Positions 36,401 to 48,400 of a stretch of DNA of 64,000 nucleotides are shown here, piece after piece. The DNA is from Lucinisca nassula. Lineage: Eukaryota > Mollusca > Bivalvia > Lucinida > Lucinidae. Location of the stretch: contig OY757010.1 of the NCBI GenBank assembly GCA_963580285.1, forward strand, positions 64,750,406-64,814,405. The letters are read 5' to 3'. Numbering within the stretch: the stretch's first letter is position 1; every line of letters begins with the position of its first letter. The position numbers were made by a program, and so were the translations under genes. Below the pieces are notes generated by a model. That model worked only from the letters and a program-made list of their open reading frames with translations, made no database searches and was not told where the DNA came from.

Positions 36401-39400
36401 ATTAGAAACAACATCTCCAAAATGACCTACATGTAAATAATGTTGACAGGGATGTAAAACCAGAACTCGAACAAAAGAAGTTCAACAGGATATGGGTTAA
36501 GGGTTAAATGTTGCAGTATAACATCAACTTACATTGTTAACCCTTATCCCGCTGAATAATTAAGCTAGCCACGCCCATTTCTGTCTGTTCAATCAGATTA
36601 CTTGATGTAATTTATTCCTGCATATTCACAAACTGAATGCCAAACAGGGTAGATCCTGATCAGATGGCTTCTTCAGAAGCCATCTGAACTTGATCTACAC
36701 TGTTTGCAAAGGTAGGGCTTGTTGTGTTCAGCAGGATAAGGATTAACAGTGAACAACTGTGCTCTCATCATGTTTCTCATATTGTAGGCTGCATACCTTC
36801 AGAAGAATGGGTGGGATGTGTGTGTTCTTGAAAGAAGACATGTGATTGGTGGAGCTGCCGTTACAGAAGAAATAGTACCAGGTAATTTAAGCCAATCAGA
36901 TAACTTGATTATTTGAATAGCCCATTTTGAACTGAATATAAATTTCCCTGTTTTTTGTTTGATTTGAGGTTTAATGTCCCCGTCAACACTGTAAAGGTCA
37001 TTTTGGAGACATTGCTTCCAATTTTGTGGGACTTTTACACGACATTGAGATGAAATGACATATCCAGCCCTGTCACCCAATGAAACCAATAGGGTTTATA
37101 AGCATGGACAGTCCGACTCGCACCGCTTTGCCTGGGCAGGCTTAGATCCTGTAAGCGGTTTACCAGTACTAGTGTGCAGGTCGGATTTAGCTCTGCATGG
37201 AAGCATCGTGCAGCCCATATATTTCTTCAAGCCCCGATGGGCGGGGGCTTATAAATTTCCCTGTATATAGCAGCAGTCCATTTTGAAATCTAGGTGTGTC
37301 AGGTTGATCAAGTAATAATAGTTGAACTTTTTGCAAGCAGTGAAGCCCGTGATCGGACACTGCCTTCTGTGGGCATCTGCTCTGGGCCTGCATTGCCAGT
37401 GTCCCCTTTTCGGTTTTCCCTATTATTCATAATCAAGAGTTTCAAACTCAGATACACATGTACCACTCTTTGACATGCATGACTTGTGTAGTTCATTAAA
37501 ACACAGTTTTTAGTATACCGTAAAAATCCTGGAAGTTCGGACAGCTTGAGAACTTGCTGTTATTCTCCTAAAATTTTAATAAATTTGTTTCACAACAAGG
37601 AAGTTAGGAGTCCAAACTGTGCAGACAGAATGGCAAACAGTGTAGACCCTGATCAAATTCAGGAGCAGTCTGATTGGCCGTTCTAGCCCAATACTTAGGA
37701 TCATTAAAGTAGCTCAATGTAAAAATGGATCCCAAAAGAATTTAGGACCAAATACATTATGGCGAAAGCACACCATGCTCATTTTGTCATAGGTGGCCAA
37801 TACACCAGGGCTAGTTGTTCAAAACTAAAGATGATGTTAGCTGACATACAAGCAAAAATATCAGAGTATTAGATATTGTACTTGCTGGAACACTTAACAT
37901 TTCGACCACTACTAAGCTCGTTAAGCTAACGGTGCTTTGAATAATTGGTCAAGCTGAATTTTTATAGGTAGACAAATAATAGCACCCAAATTTTTTCTGA
38001 AATACAATAATATCACCAAAAATAAAAAGGCAAACAGACTACGTCCTGGCATGGGCCCATTTTTTTTTTTTTTTAGCCTAAACATAGAGACAGTGACCCA
38101 TCATTGCTATCAGTGCTTTGCTATTGAACTGAATATTCTTTAGCACTGTATTGGAGATACCTAGTGCACAGGAAAAAGAGAGGGAAAAAAATCACTGACT
38201 TAAATTCAGCATTATGAAATCATAATTCTGCATTTTAACTCTCAAGACAACATTTATTTATATGTATTCTACTTTTTCTTTACAGGATACAAATTTTCCC
38301 GGGCCTCCTATGTCTTGAGCCTACTACGACCCCAAGTCTATGAAGATCTGGAACTTCAGAAATATGGCATGAAAGTCTATTTAAGGGACCCAAATGCATA
38401 TACACCACTGATAGAACCCTGGACAATCAAAGGTCAGAAGGTCACATCACTTCTTTTAGGCAGGGACAGTGCAAAAAACCAACAACAGATTGCTCAGTTT
38501 TCGGAAAAAGATGCTCAGGTATTTACTGTATGGTATTTTTTTGTCATTATCTCAATACTGATGACTTAGTGATAATACATGTAGTATTTTTTTCTGAGTG
38601 CCTATGTGACTTAGAGGTTGACTTAGAACCAAAAATGCCTAAATTATGGTTTGTCTAAATACCCCTTTGCACCTGAATATTCTTGCCAAACTTACAAACA
38701 TTTTTTGCATGCAGGCAAACAGTGTGAACCCAGATCAGACTGCTCCTATAGGAATTATTGTGTGAGGATTGAAGGATAGAGATTTTGTCAATTCTCCATT
38801 AAAACCTATGTTGTGGGTATTCATTAGAACAGCCTCACCAAGGCTAAACTGTTGCTAATTTTGCTTGTTTGTTAGCTAGGACTTTAATGGCCCAGTTCAA
38901 CATTGTTTTGGTCATACCAAGCTGGTCAGTTTGCCTAACCAGTAACCACACTTTTCGTAGGCAGGCTTATACATAAGCGGTTAACCAGTATGGTGCGCAT
39001 TCCTCTGCCAGAAACTGATAACAGCTGTGAGACCAGGTCTTTCAGAGTTATGACCCTTTGAAATACTAGCAATTGAATATACATGTAGCTTAATAACTCT
39101 TCAAACCCTTTTGTGACACTTTCCCACACATGCATGATAACATCTGGAATGAGTGCTCAAGAGCGATTCAAATAAGCTTGAAGCTTTCACCACATTCAAA
39201 CTATAATAAATTAGTATTAACTAGACCCTTTTGTCCAATTTTGATGAAAATAGTTTCACACTGAAACCTTCACATTCACTGCTAATGTGGTAGGAAATAT
39301 GGGGGCATGTTCATAAGAGTTATGCTCCTTTATCATTCTTGCAGTGAAATATGTACTTTCATGAATAGCTTTTTTTCTGTCAAAGTTTTTTTTTTCAGGA

Positions 39401-42400
39401 AAATCTGCAGCTACAAACTTGAGATTTGGTATCATTGTTTATAATGATTTGTTGTTTTGTGGAAAAGAAAGTAAAGGCTGTTAGGTCAAGTTTAACAGAG
39501 TAACGTGCCATTGCAATTCTTGAAATAAAATATGCTCTCTTTTTTCTGTCAGGGAGCTTTTAGGTACTATTAGACCTATATTATTTTTGGGGTTTCAGGT
39601 GTTTTAACCCTTGACCTGCTGAATATTTATATATGCCACACCCACTACCGATTATCAACCAATCAGATTACTTGATGCAAATTATTGCAACAAATTCACA
39701 ATCTGAATGACAAACAATGTAGATCCTGATCAGATGGCTTCTTCAGAAGCCATCTGATCTGGATCTGCATCGTTTGAAAGTTAAGACATATCCGGGCTCA
39801 GCAGGACAAGGGTTAATAATCAACTACATACTGCAATTTGTTGAGGGCTCTCTCCAGAGACTATTGAGCATTTTGCTCACTTCTTCTTGATTTCTCTGAA
39901 ATAACAAGAAGAAAAAAAATAATAAAATGTCGTCTCCTAGTGGAGATTAATGCTTACAGGGTTAAGCTAGAACTTCTGGGGCCAGTTGTTCAAAGCATCG
40001 TTAGCTTAACGAGCATGTTAGAGGTCAAATTATTAACTATCTTTAGGGCCCCGCACTGAAAGTGTGGGTGCCCTATAGTAATCACTCTGTCTGTCCGTCT
40101 GTCTGTCTGTCCGTCCACAAATTTCTGATAGCGCTGCCGGGGCCCTAGTCAGTTTCACTGACAGCTCTAGTTACAGAGTTATTTCCCTTTTTAGCTCGCC
40201 TTACGAAAGTAAGGGGGAGCTATTGCCATACCCCCGGGCGTCCGGCATCGGCGTCGGCGTCGGCGTCCGCATTTGGTTAAAGTTTACCTGCAAGCTCTTA
40301 TATGTGATGTTTTACAACTCTATTTTGAATATATAATTAATAATTTCTAAAAAAACAATATTTAACATTATCATTGTACTTCATTTTACAGGTTTTTTGG
40401 CTTAAATTGGACTTTTTGAGAAGTTAATATTTTCCTCTGTATTACCTCCCTTACTTCTCTGTGTTAAAGTTTACCTGCAAGCTGCGTGAGTTCAAATCCC
40501 GGGGGAGGAACATTTTTTTTTCTTTTGTCTTTTCTTTTTAAAAACATAGCGCGGTCTGGGGCTCAAGGTCAAGGTCACTGTGGCTATTTTTAGAAAAACA
40601 TTGTCATCGCTCTAGCACCTTCATTTATTGATGGATTTTAATATAACTTCACCCAAATGTTGGGTATAATGATATCTCGAGTGACTTTGACTTTCAGGGT
40701 CCGGGCCTAAGGTCAAGGTCACTACTTTCAGGGTCACGGGGTCAAGGTCACTGTGGCTATTTTTATAAAAAACATTGTCATCGTTCTTGCACCTTAATTT
40801 ATTGATGGATTTTAATATAACTTCACACAAATGTTGGGTATGATGATATCTCTAGCAAGTTCGATTTTCAGGTTCCGGGGCTGAAGGTCAAGGTCACTGT
40901 GGCTATTTTTAGAAAAAACTTTGTGATCGCTCTAGTGCCTACATTTATGGATGGATTTTAATATAACTTCACAAAAATGTTGGCAATGATGATATCTTGA
41001 GCGAGTTCGACTTTCAGGGTCTGGGGCTGAAGGTCAAGGTCACTGTGGCTATTTTGAGAAAAACTTTGTCATTGCTCTTGCGCCTTCATTTATTGATGGA
41101 TTTTAATATACGTGTACCTTGACACAAATGTTTGGTATGATGATATCTTGAGTGACTTTGACTTTCCGGGTCAGGGGTTGAAGGTCAAGGTCACTGTGGC
41201 TATTTTTTAGAAAAACTTGATCATTGCTCTAGTGTCCAGATTTATTGATGGATTTTAAGATAACTTCATACAAATGTTGGGTATGAAGTTCAACTTTCAG
41301 GGTCTGGGGCTCAAAGTCAAGGTCACTGTGGCTATTTTTAGAAAAACTTTGTCATCACTCTTAATTACCTACATTTATTGATGGATATAATGTAATTTTA
41401 CACAAATGCTAGGCTAGGCTTTTTTTAATTTGTCTTGCTCGAGGGGATTTGTATCGTCTGTGATGCCTTGTTATTACCGGGTACTTGGTAGTTTGTAGAA
41501 TTCTTTTTTTATCAAATATAGATTTCTTTTTCTTTTTTTTGCAGTGGAAAGGCTTGAAAACAGGATGATTAGGGGTACATTTTGGTTCTCTTTCATTTGC
41601 TGCAGTCTATTGGGCTGTTTTATAGAAGAATTTTTTTTTGATAACTTGCTCTCATCCATCTTAGGCCCCCAAAGGCGAGCTATGTTGTCTTCTGACAACT
41701 CTTGTTAGTTTTTGCTATATTAAGCTTGTCCGGAGCATATCTCTAAAAGTTTTAAAGGTAATTTAGTGAAACTTGATACACTGATAGGGGGCTATGAGAG
41801 AAATCGCAGAATGCAAGAAGCATAACCCTACCATCAGTATTTATGGAGTTACTTCCCTTCTTAATTAGGGCCCCACACAGTATTTTGGGTGCCCTATAGT
41901 AATCTTGTCAGTCAGTTTCAAATGTAAACCAAAACATTTAACCGGTTATAACTTCAAAAGTATTATCCCTACTCCCATGAAACTTCACACTCTTACTAAC
42001 AGCCACAAGACCTACATTCTGACAAACCATATTGCTTTTGTCCGTGTGTTTGTCACGCCTTAACCAAAAAATTTAACCTCGGTCATAACTTCAAAAGTAT
42101 TTGCCCTACTCTCATGAAACTGCACACACTTACTTACTATCACAAGACCTACATTCTGACAAAGGGTCATAACTATATTGCTTTTCGGTGTGTGTTTGTC
42201 AGGCAATAACCAAACAACTTAAACTCGAGTCAAAATTTCAGAAGTATTTATCCTACTCTCATTAAACTTCACACACATACTTACCATCACAAAACCTACA
42301 TTCTGACAAAGGGCCATAATTATGTTGCTTATTTTCACTGAATTATCTCCCCTTTTCCAAAAAATATCTCCTGTTGTTTCATAACCATGGGTAATAGGGC

Positions 42401-45400
42401 TTTCATATTTCACATATATATTCCTTGTGACAGTCTTCATTGAAAATCACTTACTAGGGAACACAAAACTGAGTTTCTTTGTCTTATGGTTTAAGATTTA
42501 CATGCCCTTGCACGGAAGGGGCCTTACTTTTCTCCTTATTTTTGGCAGTCTTTTTTGAAAATCACTAACTCGGGAATTCTTAGACTTTTGGTTAAACCCA
42601 TTTGGTACCGGAAACCCCAAAAGGGGTAAGTGGTCAACAGTACAGGCCCAGATCAGACGCCACGAAACTTGTGTTTGTCACGCCTTAACCTGGCCCTACT
42701 CTTATGAAACTTCACACACATACTAACCATCACAAGACCTACATTCTGACAAAGGAGTATAACTTGTGTGTTTGTCACACCTAAACCAAAAACCTTAACC
42801 TCGGTGATAACTTCAAAAGTATTTTGTCTACTCTCATGAAACATGACACACATAATTACCATCACAAGACCTACATCCTGACAGATTCCATTTGGGTGTG
42901 TGTTTGTCAGGCTACATTCTGACAAAGGGCCATTACTATATTGCTTATTTTCACTAATCATCTCCCCTTTTTCAAAAAAAATATCTCCTGTTATTTCATA
43001 ACCATGGGTGATAGGGCTTTCATGTTTCACATGTGTATTCCTTGTGACATTTTCCATTGAAAATCACTTACTAGGGAACACAAAATTGAGTTTCTTAGCC
43101 TTATGGCTTAAGATTTACAGGTCCTTGCAGGGAAGGGGCCTTACATTTCTCATTTTTTTGGCATTCTTGGTTGAAAATCACTACCTACTTTATTTGTACT
43201 CCAAACATCAGCTGAGGGTACTCATTAGAACCTCCTCATTCAGACGGTTCTAGCGAGTACCCATAACCTTTGTCTTCAAACAAATCTTATCAAACTTCAA
43301 AGTGTATAGGATCATTTCACTAAAATAACCCTCCTACTACTGCGCATCTTCGGGGAGCATCCCTCGGTTTCACCGATGCTCTTGTTATTGTTGCTGAACA
43401 AATGTGAGCAGCTTTTGCATCTGCAAAAGCTGCTCACATTTTTTTTCAAAAATATTAGTATATTTGCCATATTAAATCATCAACGATATGTTAACTAACG
43501 ACATCGTTAGTTTTGAACAACTGGCCCCAGGTAAAGAAATACATATAGCTTGATGGAAAAGGACAGTAAAACATATGGTAATGATCCTAAGTATTGGAAC
43601 AGACAAGCTTAAGCAACGGCCCCCGCCCATCAAGCCTTGAAGAAATAGATGGGCTGCAAGATGCTTTCACGCAGAGCTGAAACTGACCACACACGTGTAC
43701 TGGTAAACCGCTTAGAGGATCTAAGCCTGCCCAGGAAAAGTGGTGCGAGTCGGACTGTCCATGCTTATGACCCTATTGGTTTCATTGGGCGACAGGGCAT
43801 TTCATCTCAGTGTCCGGTAAAAGTCCCACAGAATTGGAAGGAACATCTCCAAAATGACTTATACAGTGTTGACGGGGATGTTAAACCACAAATCAAACAA
43901 ACAAAACAAGCCTACGCAAACAGTACAGAGCCAGTTCAGACTGAGCAGTCTGATCAGGGTCAACACTGTTTGCTATTCGGTCTGTACTTTTGACTACTTG
44001 CTGGATTGTGAAACAAATTTGTTCAAATTTTACATTACGATAACATACCTGTGCGACATAGTGCATTTTTCACATCTCCAAAATGGTTACTTTTCTGATT
44101 AAAATCTTTAATATTTTTCTTATTTATACTACAAACGTATGTTGTGGGTACTCGTTAGTACCGACTCATTGAGGAGGTTCTTACAGGTATCTTCAACTTA
44201 TGTCTTGGAGCAGAAATAGTGAAAATAATGTGTACCCCAGTAAACCCAAGATTTCTCTATAAAAAGTGGGGTTTAGGGGGGTGTTCATTTCACGGACTTG
44301 TTCACGTGATGAGGAGAATTGCAGCACGTCCTCATGCAGCAAGTCCTCAAGGTGTCCAAATGTTCAGAATTTTTTAAGGTACATAAATGAAACAAAATTT
44401 CATGAACATGCTGTTAAGCTACTTTTTATGTTATCATTTAGAAATATGGAGAGTTTGAAGAGTTTCTGGAGAGAATATCAACTTCCATTGACTCTCTACT
44501 GGACTGTCAACCCATACACCTCCCAACAGCAATACATGGAACATTCCTGGAAAAATTTGCATCCCTCTCAGGATACACAAGTCTAGCCAAGGCTTGTAAG
44601 TAAAGTTTACATCAGTCTAGCCCTTTTTGTACCAAATGGAATCTTCCTCCTTATATATGACGGGAGTCCATTTCAAAATTTAGGGCTGACAGGTTGTGTT
44701 ATCTTTAAATTTTATTTGGAAAATAGCTGAACTTTTCGCAAATAGTGTAGGCCCTGATCAGACGCCGCATTTTGCGGCGTCTGATCTGGGCCTGCACTGT
44801 TTGCTAGGCTGCCTGTTTAGAGGTTTTCTGTACAAAATGGGCGAGTAAAGGCTTGAAAGGAAATCTTGCATCATCCTAGCCAAGGCTGGTAAGCAAAGCT
44901 TACTCCAGTGTAGCCAAGGTTTGTAAGCAAAGCTTAACCATTCTGGCCAAGGCAAGATTACAAGTATATTGTAAGTAAAGATTATTTTTGTCTAGGCAAG
45001 AGTTGTAAGTAAAGTTAACATCAGTCTAGGCAAGGCTTGTAAGAACAGCTTACACCAGTCTAGCCAAGCTTTGTAAGCAAAACTTACACCAGTCTAGCCA
45101 AGCTTTGTAAGCAAAACTTACACCAGTCTAGCCAAGCTTTGTAAGCAAAACTTACACCAGTCTAGCCAAGCTTTGTAAGCAAAACTTACACCAGTCTAGC
45201 CAAGCTTTGTAAGCAAAACTTACACCAGTCTAGCCAAGCTTTGTAAGCAAAACTTACACCAGTCTAGCCAAGCTTTGTAAGCAAAACTTACACCAGTCCC
45301 GCCAAGGATTGTAAATAAAGTTACCATCAGTCTAGCCAAGGCCTGTAAGCAAAGCTTGTGCAAGTCTGGCCTTGGTTTGTAAGCAAATTTTACACCCGTC

Positions 45401-48400
45401 TCGCTAGGGCTTGTCGGTAAAATTAACATCAGCCTAAGACCTTACACCAGTTTAGCCAAGGTTTGTAAGCAAAACTTGCACCAATCTAGCATAGAGTTGA
45501 AAGTAAATCTTACATTGGTCTTGCCTAGGCTTGTAAGTAAAGTTAATGCCAGTCAAGCAAAGGCTTGTAAGTAAAGTTAAAACCTGTCTAGCCAAGCCAG
45601 TCTAGAGATGATGTGAAGAAATATTATGGTTATTGATATGTACCACTTCTACAGCCTTACTATGGCAGCCGGCTCTTTTAGTGACAGGGGTAGGGTGGTT
45701 AACTTTGCAAGGATGTTTTGATTTGAGGTTTAAAGTCCCCGACAACACTGTAAAGGTCATTTTGGAGACGTTGCTTCCAATTTTGTGGGTCTTTTACCCG
45801 ACATTGAGATGAAATGACATCTCAAGCCCTGTCGCCCAATGAAACCAATAGGGTTTATTAGCATGGACGGTCCCCTTCGCACCGCGGTTCCTGGACAGGC
45901 TTAGATCCTCTAAGCGGTTTACCAGAACAAGTGTATGGGCCGGATTCAGCTCTGCGTGGAAGCATCATGCAGCCCATATATTTCTTCAAGCCCCTATGGG
46001 CGGGGGCCGCTTTTCAAGGATGTTAAGCAATGGATATCATGGTTAGTACCTGGATGGTGACCACGTTGCTTGATTTCGTGGATGACCCAGCAAACGCTAC
46101 ATTGATGGCAGCAGTGGGATGTAAACTGTGCTGCTGGTTTGTTGCATAGACTTCGCCCTCGGGTATACCTGGTGATGCATGTGTGACTTCAGGATGCTGT
46201 AGAAGTCAGCTCTTGTAGCAATTTGTGTATCGTGATTGGCTTTTCACAAAGTTAGGCAACGGATATTGCAGTTAGTACCTGGATGGTTGATTATGTTGCT
46301 TGACTTTGTGGGTGACCCGGCAAACCATACACTTGTAAATACAACTTAAACTGACCTAGATGCCGGCCTCGGTAGCTCAGTCAGATGCACGTCTGACTAG
46401 TGATCAGGAGGATGCAGGTTCAATACCTGCCAGGGTCGGCAACATTCTTTCATGGAGATTGATCATGAAATCTTTTCTAGGGTCATTCTCTCCCTTCCGC
46501 TGATTCAAGAAGGGCAGTTGTCTGTTTCTGGCAAAAGAATGTGCACTGTACTGATTAACCTCTTAAGTATAAGCCTGCCCAGGAAAAGTGTGAGTAGTGT
46601 TTGACTGGCTCAAAACTTACCTAAAATAGTGTTGACTGGGCGGTTAAACTCCAAAACAAACAAACAAATAAAACTTATCTAGACAAGTCTTGTAGCAAAG
46701 CTTACACCAGTCTAGCCAGGGCTAAAGAAATTTTGACATCCAAATCGGTCTGGCAGAAGGATGATGTCATCAGTGATGTCATACCAAACATGAATTAGAA
46801 TGCCATCCCTAAAATATTTCATACCAGCTGATCTAGCTAGTCATTATTTTCATTGTTAAATAATGTATCAGAAATCTGTTTTTCAGTGATTATTTTATGA
46901 AGTTTGGCACATGTTACTTTTGTAATGGGGGTCAAGTGCTGTCAAAGTTTGTCACTGTTTACCTTTGAGCTTTTGTCATTTCACGCTTAATTGCATGCTT
47001 TCAGATGTATGTTTTTATTTTATTTTTGTTGTTTATAAGTTTTTCTTTCTTCAGTTAAAAAGATGGGCAAAGAAATTCCTGACTTCTATGAGTTGATGAC
47101 AGCACCCACAACAAAGGTATGCGACAGGGGCATTTTAACAATACAAACTTCAATGGCTCAAACACCTTGGGGATAATAAAACTTTGTTTGATACAGGGAC
47201 AGATAGCTCAAGCCACTTGGGGCTACTCATAGTGCCACGTCATGAAGCATAATGGGAATAATTTAGGTACAAAAGACCTTGTGATAACATCAGTATTTGT
47301 TCCCTGTTCCCTAACATTCGGCTGTTGTAAAGAATTTGAATGAGTAGAATAACAGGTATCATATAAAATCTAAAAAAAATTTGGACGCCTTGAGGACTTG
47401 CTGTAATTCTCGTAATATTTTAACAAATTTTTTCATGATCCAGCAAGGAGACCAAAAAGGTGCAGACAGACTGACAAACAGTGTAGATCCTGATCAGACT
47501 GCTCCTAAATGGGTCCAACTGGCAGATGACATCATCAGTGAAACCACATCAAGAACATGCATAAGAACTTTTACATGTAAAATTCATATTGTTGTCTTGC
47601 TGCAGTGGTAATCAATAGTTTTTCACACTCAATTACATTTGGTGAAGTAAATAAGGCTTCTAAAATGAGATTTGTACTGCTCAGTGGCAGTAAGTACCAT
47701 GACACCTGAAGCAAAACAAGTAATTTCAATCGAGACCAGCTTATAAAGCACATTGAAAATAGGCAGTGTCGCTGATATTGACATTCGAGGACGATGCTAT
47801 TTCCATCGGTTCCATGCTTACCTTGTATAACCGATTTTCTGAAATAGCACCGAAAAGTGACTGTCTGAATGTTTCAATGGTTAAATTACCAAGTTTGTTA
47901 CTGGATAGAATTAGAAGAATCCAAATTAAAAAACTGAGTTACTTTCACTGCTTTTCTAAGATATTCATAGTTGAGGTTATAAAAGAAGACAGTATAGCGA
48001 TGAAATAAATAAAAATTCCCTCGGCCTCACTCTGCTTTGCTCTGTTGCAGTTCATACACATGTCTGATGGTATAGAGAAGACCTACTCAAAATAACACTG
48101 ATTAACTGTTTGCTTACCTTAATTTGCACGTTTTCATGCCTATTGATTGACTAAATTGGATAAACTGGTTGTCTAAACACACCATATTAGCGACTCAGCC
48201 CCGAGGTACAGCAGATGTGAAAAACATATTCTGGATTACATTTTTTTTCCGCACAAGGTCAGTGAAATAAAAAAACTTTTTTAAGTTTTAAAACATTTGC
48301 AAGTGGAAACTTTAGGATCTCCTGGAATTTTCTACGGATATACAGTATAAAGTGAATTTATAACAAAATAGGTCGTTTTGTTCAAGATTCCCTTTTCGAT

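Larger units (their letters stand above)
39976..43530. mobile_element. MITE family M split by a 3.3-kb stack of insertions
   Basis: The left half CTGGGGCCAGTTGTTCAAAG (39976-40044) and right half ending TTGAACAACTGGCCCCAG (to 43530) are exact terminal inverted repeats. The right half also keeps the core GTGAGCAGCTTTTGC and complement at 43405-43440. Everything from 40045 to 43386 is inserted material with Helentron-like ends on both outer sides. Confidence 0.8.
43575..44385 (+). mobile_element. MITE family P3 split by SINE-like C and MITE E
   Basis: Host pieces: GGTAATGATCCTAAGTATTG (43577), GCAGTCTGATCAGGGTCAAC (43943), and GCAAGTCCTCAAGGTGTCCA to about 44380. The C copy occupies 43617-43908 and E occupies 44035-44320. 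The last host piece ends about 60 nt before exon 5. Confidence 0.7.

Noticed and set aside
38286..38518. Ending exon 4 at the CAG|GTATTT donor as the main form
   Set aside because: It removes three residues (VFT) that the family has at this place; the donor nine bases on restores them, so it was kept only as a possible alternative.
42653..43057. 134-codon antisense open frame
   Set aside because: It lies wholly within tandem units of a Helentron-like element and repeats its own peptide pattern.
45057..45297. CRISPR-like regular array of 34-bp repeats
   Set aside because: Units are contiguous with no variable spacers, lie in a eukaryotic intron and derive from an exon-intron junction, so it is a minisatellite.
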